A DNA stretch of 64,000 bases, from assembly GCA_004565275.1 (NCBI GenBank), contig SDOX01000002.1:814884-878883 (forward strand), in the 5' to 3' direction. The stretch comes from Nannochloropsis salina CCMP1776. Taxonomy: Eukaryota; Sar; Eustigmatophyceae; Eustigmatales; Monodopsidaceae. The first letter of the stretch is position 1. Each line of letters begins with the position of its first letter. A program made the position numbers and the translations under genes. The notes beneath the pieces are model-generated. The model saw only the letters and a list, made by a program, of their open reading frames with translations, was not told where the DNA came from and did not search any database. This document shows, piece after piece, positions 62,334 through 64,000 of the stretch.

Positions 62334-64000
62334 TCATTGCGCAACCCGGAGTCCCGTCTCCTCCCTCCCCCTCCCGTCCTCCTCACCCTCCCTTCCTCCA
62401 CCTGCTTGGTTGTCCACGTCGCCACGCTCTAAATCCACGCCGGCTGTGTCCCCGCCCCCATTCCCTTCATTGACCCCCCATCCACGTCCTCCCTCCTCAC
62501 CCCGGCCCCCTTCCTCCACCGCCCGCCTTCCACTCTCAGCCCCTCCAGGTGCAAATTCGAACACTACAACTTCCTCCCCTCGCACGTTCTGCTCCCCGCC
62601 CTGATCCCATCGCGGCCAACGCTCCTCCCCCTCCCTTTCCGCCGTCGGGGCTCTGGGCTGCCAATCGATCGTCAGTACCCCTCGACCCCCGCCTAACCAC
62701 CCCCTGCTGCTCAGCCACCGCCTGCCGCTCCCACTCCCCCTTCCACCTTCCGCCTCTCGATTGCCTGGAAAGGAGAGGGCAGACCCGTGAGGAGGAGGGC
62801 GGTGGAGATGGAGAAGATGACCGGCGGGCCAGAGCAACCGCCGTTGGATCAGATGCAGGGCCGCACGCATGCGCCAGAAGGGGACCATGCCTGCTCCCTC
62901 TGCTCCGACACCGAGCTTGTCGCGGACGTCGGACTTGCAGAGCGGGCAGACGGAGTTCACCGAAAACCAGCAATCCACGCACTGGGAAGGAGGGAACGGG
63001 GTTCATGTGAGGGCCTGAGGGCCATACCTTCTTAAAAACACGCAGAAACATGGCTCCTCCCCCCCAGGCGGATTCTCCCACTAACGCTTCCGTTGCTCTC
63101 TCGGCCTCTCTTCCTCGCTTCTCACCTCCGAGTGGTAGACATGCCCACAGGGCAATTTTCTCACCAAATCCGTCCGCTCGAAATCTGTCAAGCATATGCA
63201 GCACTCCCGAAAATTGTACAGGTTCGATTCCCCAGGGTCGTAAGGGGCTATAGGCAGCCGGGCCTTCTCTTGCGGGGAGAGCGCCCGGGCGGCCGGGGCG
63301 CTCGCGTTGGCCCCTCCCCATGCCCAAAGGAGCCGCCCACCCCGCCGCCCACCGCCGGCACCAGAGAACATTGTCACGCAGTTGTTGCAGCAACAGGAGC
63401 AGAGGATGCACGTGAGGATGGAGGTGACTTGGTACGTGGCGTTTGCATAGGTGGGGATGTATTTATGTGTGGATATGGGCGTGAAAACAGACGAGCGCTT
63501 TGTCATATCTAGACGTCCTAGGGCCTCCATGGCCCCGATCATGCTTCTCGATCCATGATCATCGGGAGCATCGACACCAGACAGATCACCATTCAACACC
63601 TTTGCTTCCCAGCAGCCCCCCGCAAGGACAAGCATGGAATTCCCACCCGCCCACACCCACCTATGATCGCTGATATCAAATAAATATCCAAAGGCGAGCT
63701 TTCAATGACCCGCCAATAGACGCGAAACCCCGTCCCGCCCACGGGACCTTCCGCATGGAGGCGCAAAACCACCGAGCTGGAGCGGCTGGTAATGGTTCGG
63801 TTCACGATGCCGAGGCCTGACCCGGCAATGCTGAGGATCTTGGGCCCGTCCAAACCATTGCTGTAGATGTTCAAGGTATCCCCGGGACCCAAATCCAGGT
63901 ATTCGAATTGCAACCGAATCATGACAGACTGACGATTCCCTGCCCCGGAACCCGGGCTGGTCGCGGAGCCACTGCCCGGCAAAGGCCAGATGGTGAAGGT
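62334..64000 (-). CDS. CUB-like domain, transmembrane, RING-H2 protein (cut by window edge)
   Basis: Minus strand, three exons visible: 63661-64000 (open to the edge), 63126-63427 and 62334-62981. Introns GTGGGT..CCAAG and GTGAGA..CCCAG join in phases 1 and 0. The first exon codes a CUB-like beta domain (RLQFEYLDLGPGDTLNIYSN, SSSVVLRLHAEG, TGFRVYWRVIE). The first junction lies inside a membrane helix, reading DIYLISAII then VTSILTCILCSCCC. The cytosolic part has a RING-H2: CCICLTDFERTDLVRKLPC, GHVYHSE at the second junction, then CVDCWFSVNSVCPLCKSDV. The remaining ~195 residues are Gly/Arg/Glu-rich. An extracellular or luminal binding domain tied to a RING suggests a membrane E3 ligase that responds to a ligand, like goliath-type proteins with PA domains. 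The stop at 62334 may not be the real end if another intron lies in the low-complexity part. Confidence 0.8.

Noticed and set aside
63222-63235. GGTTCGATTCC resembling a tRNA B box
   Set aside because: Falls inside the RING exon; no A box at proper distance and no cloverleaf could be drawn.
62536-63411. Minus frame of 291 codons overlapping the CUB-RING gene
   Set aside because: Reads the RING exons in the wrong frame and through the intron; no domain.
1-64000. CRISPR arrays, operons, riboswitches, rRNA or tRNA genes, endogenous viruses
   Set aside because: None seen; spliced eukaryotic genes dominate and no reverse transcriptase, integrase or capsid motif was found.

Overview
The window is nuclear DNA of a eukaryote, most likely a photosynthetic stramenopile; a eustigmatophyte alga such as Nannochloropsis is my best guess, an inference without any database search. 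Reasons: GT-AG introns of about 60 to 320 bases with frame-consistent phases; nuclear genes for RRP12, TIM17, AMP deaminase, BRCA2, BEACH and CDPK proteins; and a class I release factor whose N-terminus is a signal peptide followed by an A-F cleavage-like motif, the bipartite plastid presequence typical of algae with secondary red plastids. I saw no operons, rRNA, tRNA or CRISPR. Most gene ends were set by joining exons at splice sites whose phases agree.

Layout, left to right: RRP12 (-, cut by the left edge); a BEACH/WD40 protein with a 12.5-kb open exon (+); tRNA methyltransferase TRM13 (+); a MutL/MLH3-type C-terminal endonuclease gene with no room for an ATPase half (-); a calcium-dependent protein kinase with four small 5' exons (+); a GCFC/PAXBP1-like splicing factor (-); TIM17 (+); a fusion of methyltransferase, two GT15-like domains and a propeller-like domain (-); AMP deaminase (-); a decayed hAT transposon; a protein with two SH3b-like repeats and an MDM2-type RING (+); BRCA2 with three near-identical tandem BRC units (+); an ADCK2-like ABC1 kinase (-) back to back with plastid RF1 (+); an FAD oxidoreductase (-); a four-KH-domain FUBP/KSRP-like protein interrupted at two ten-base homopolymers (-); a PrsW-type intramembrane protease (+); a secreted or membrane EF-hand protein (+); and a CUB-TM-RING protein (-, cut by the right edge).

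The genes serve unrelated housekeeping roles: ribosome assembly, tRNA modification, splicing, mitochondrial import, recombination and mismatch repair, purine metabolism, plastid translation, membrane traffic and ubiquitin signalling. Neighbours often diverge from short shared promoters. The most unusual items are the methyltransferase-GT15-GT15-propeller fusion with one apparently dead GT15 copy, the ATPase-less MLH3-type gene, the MDM2-type RING protein, the CUB-TM-RING protein, the BRC array, and the CDPK N-terminus that resembles Vta1/LIP5.
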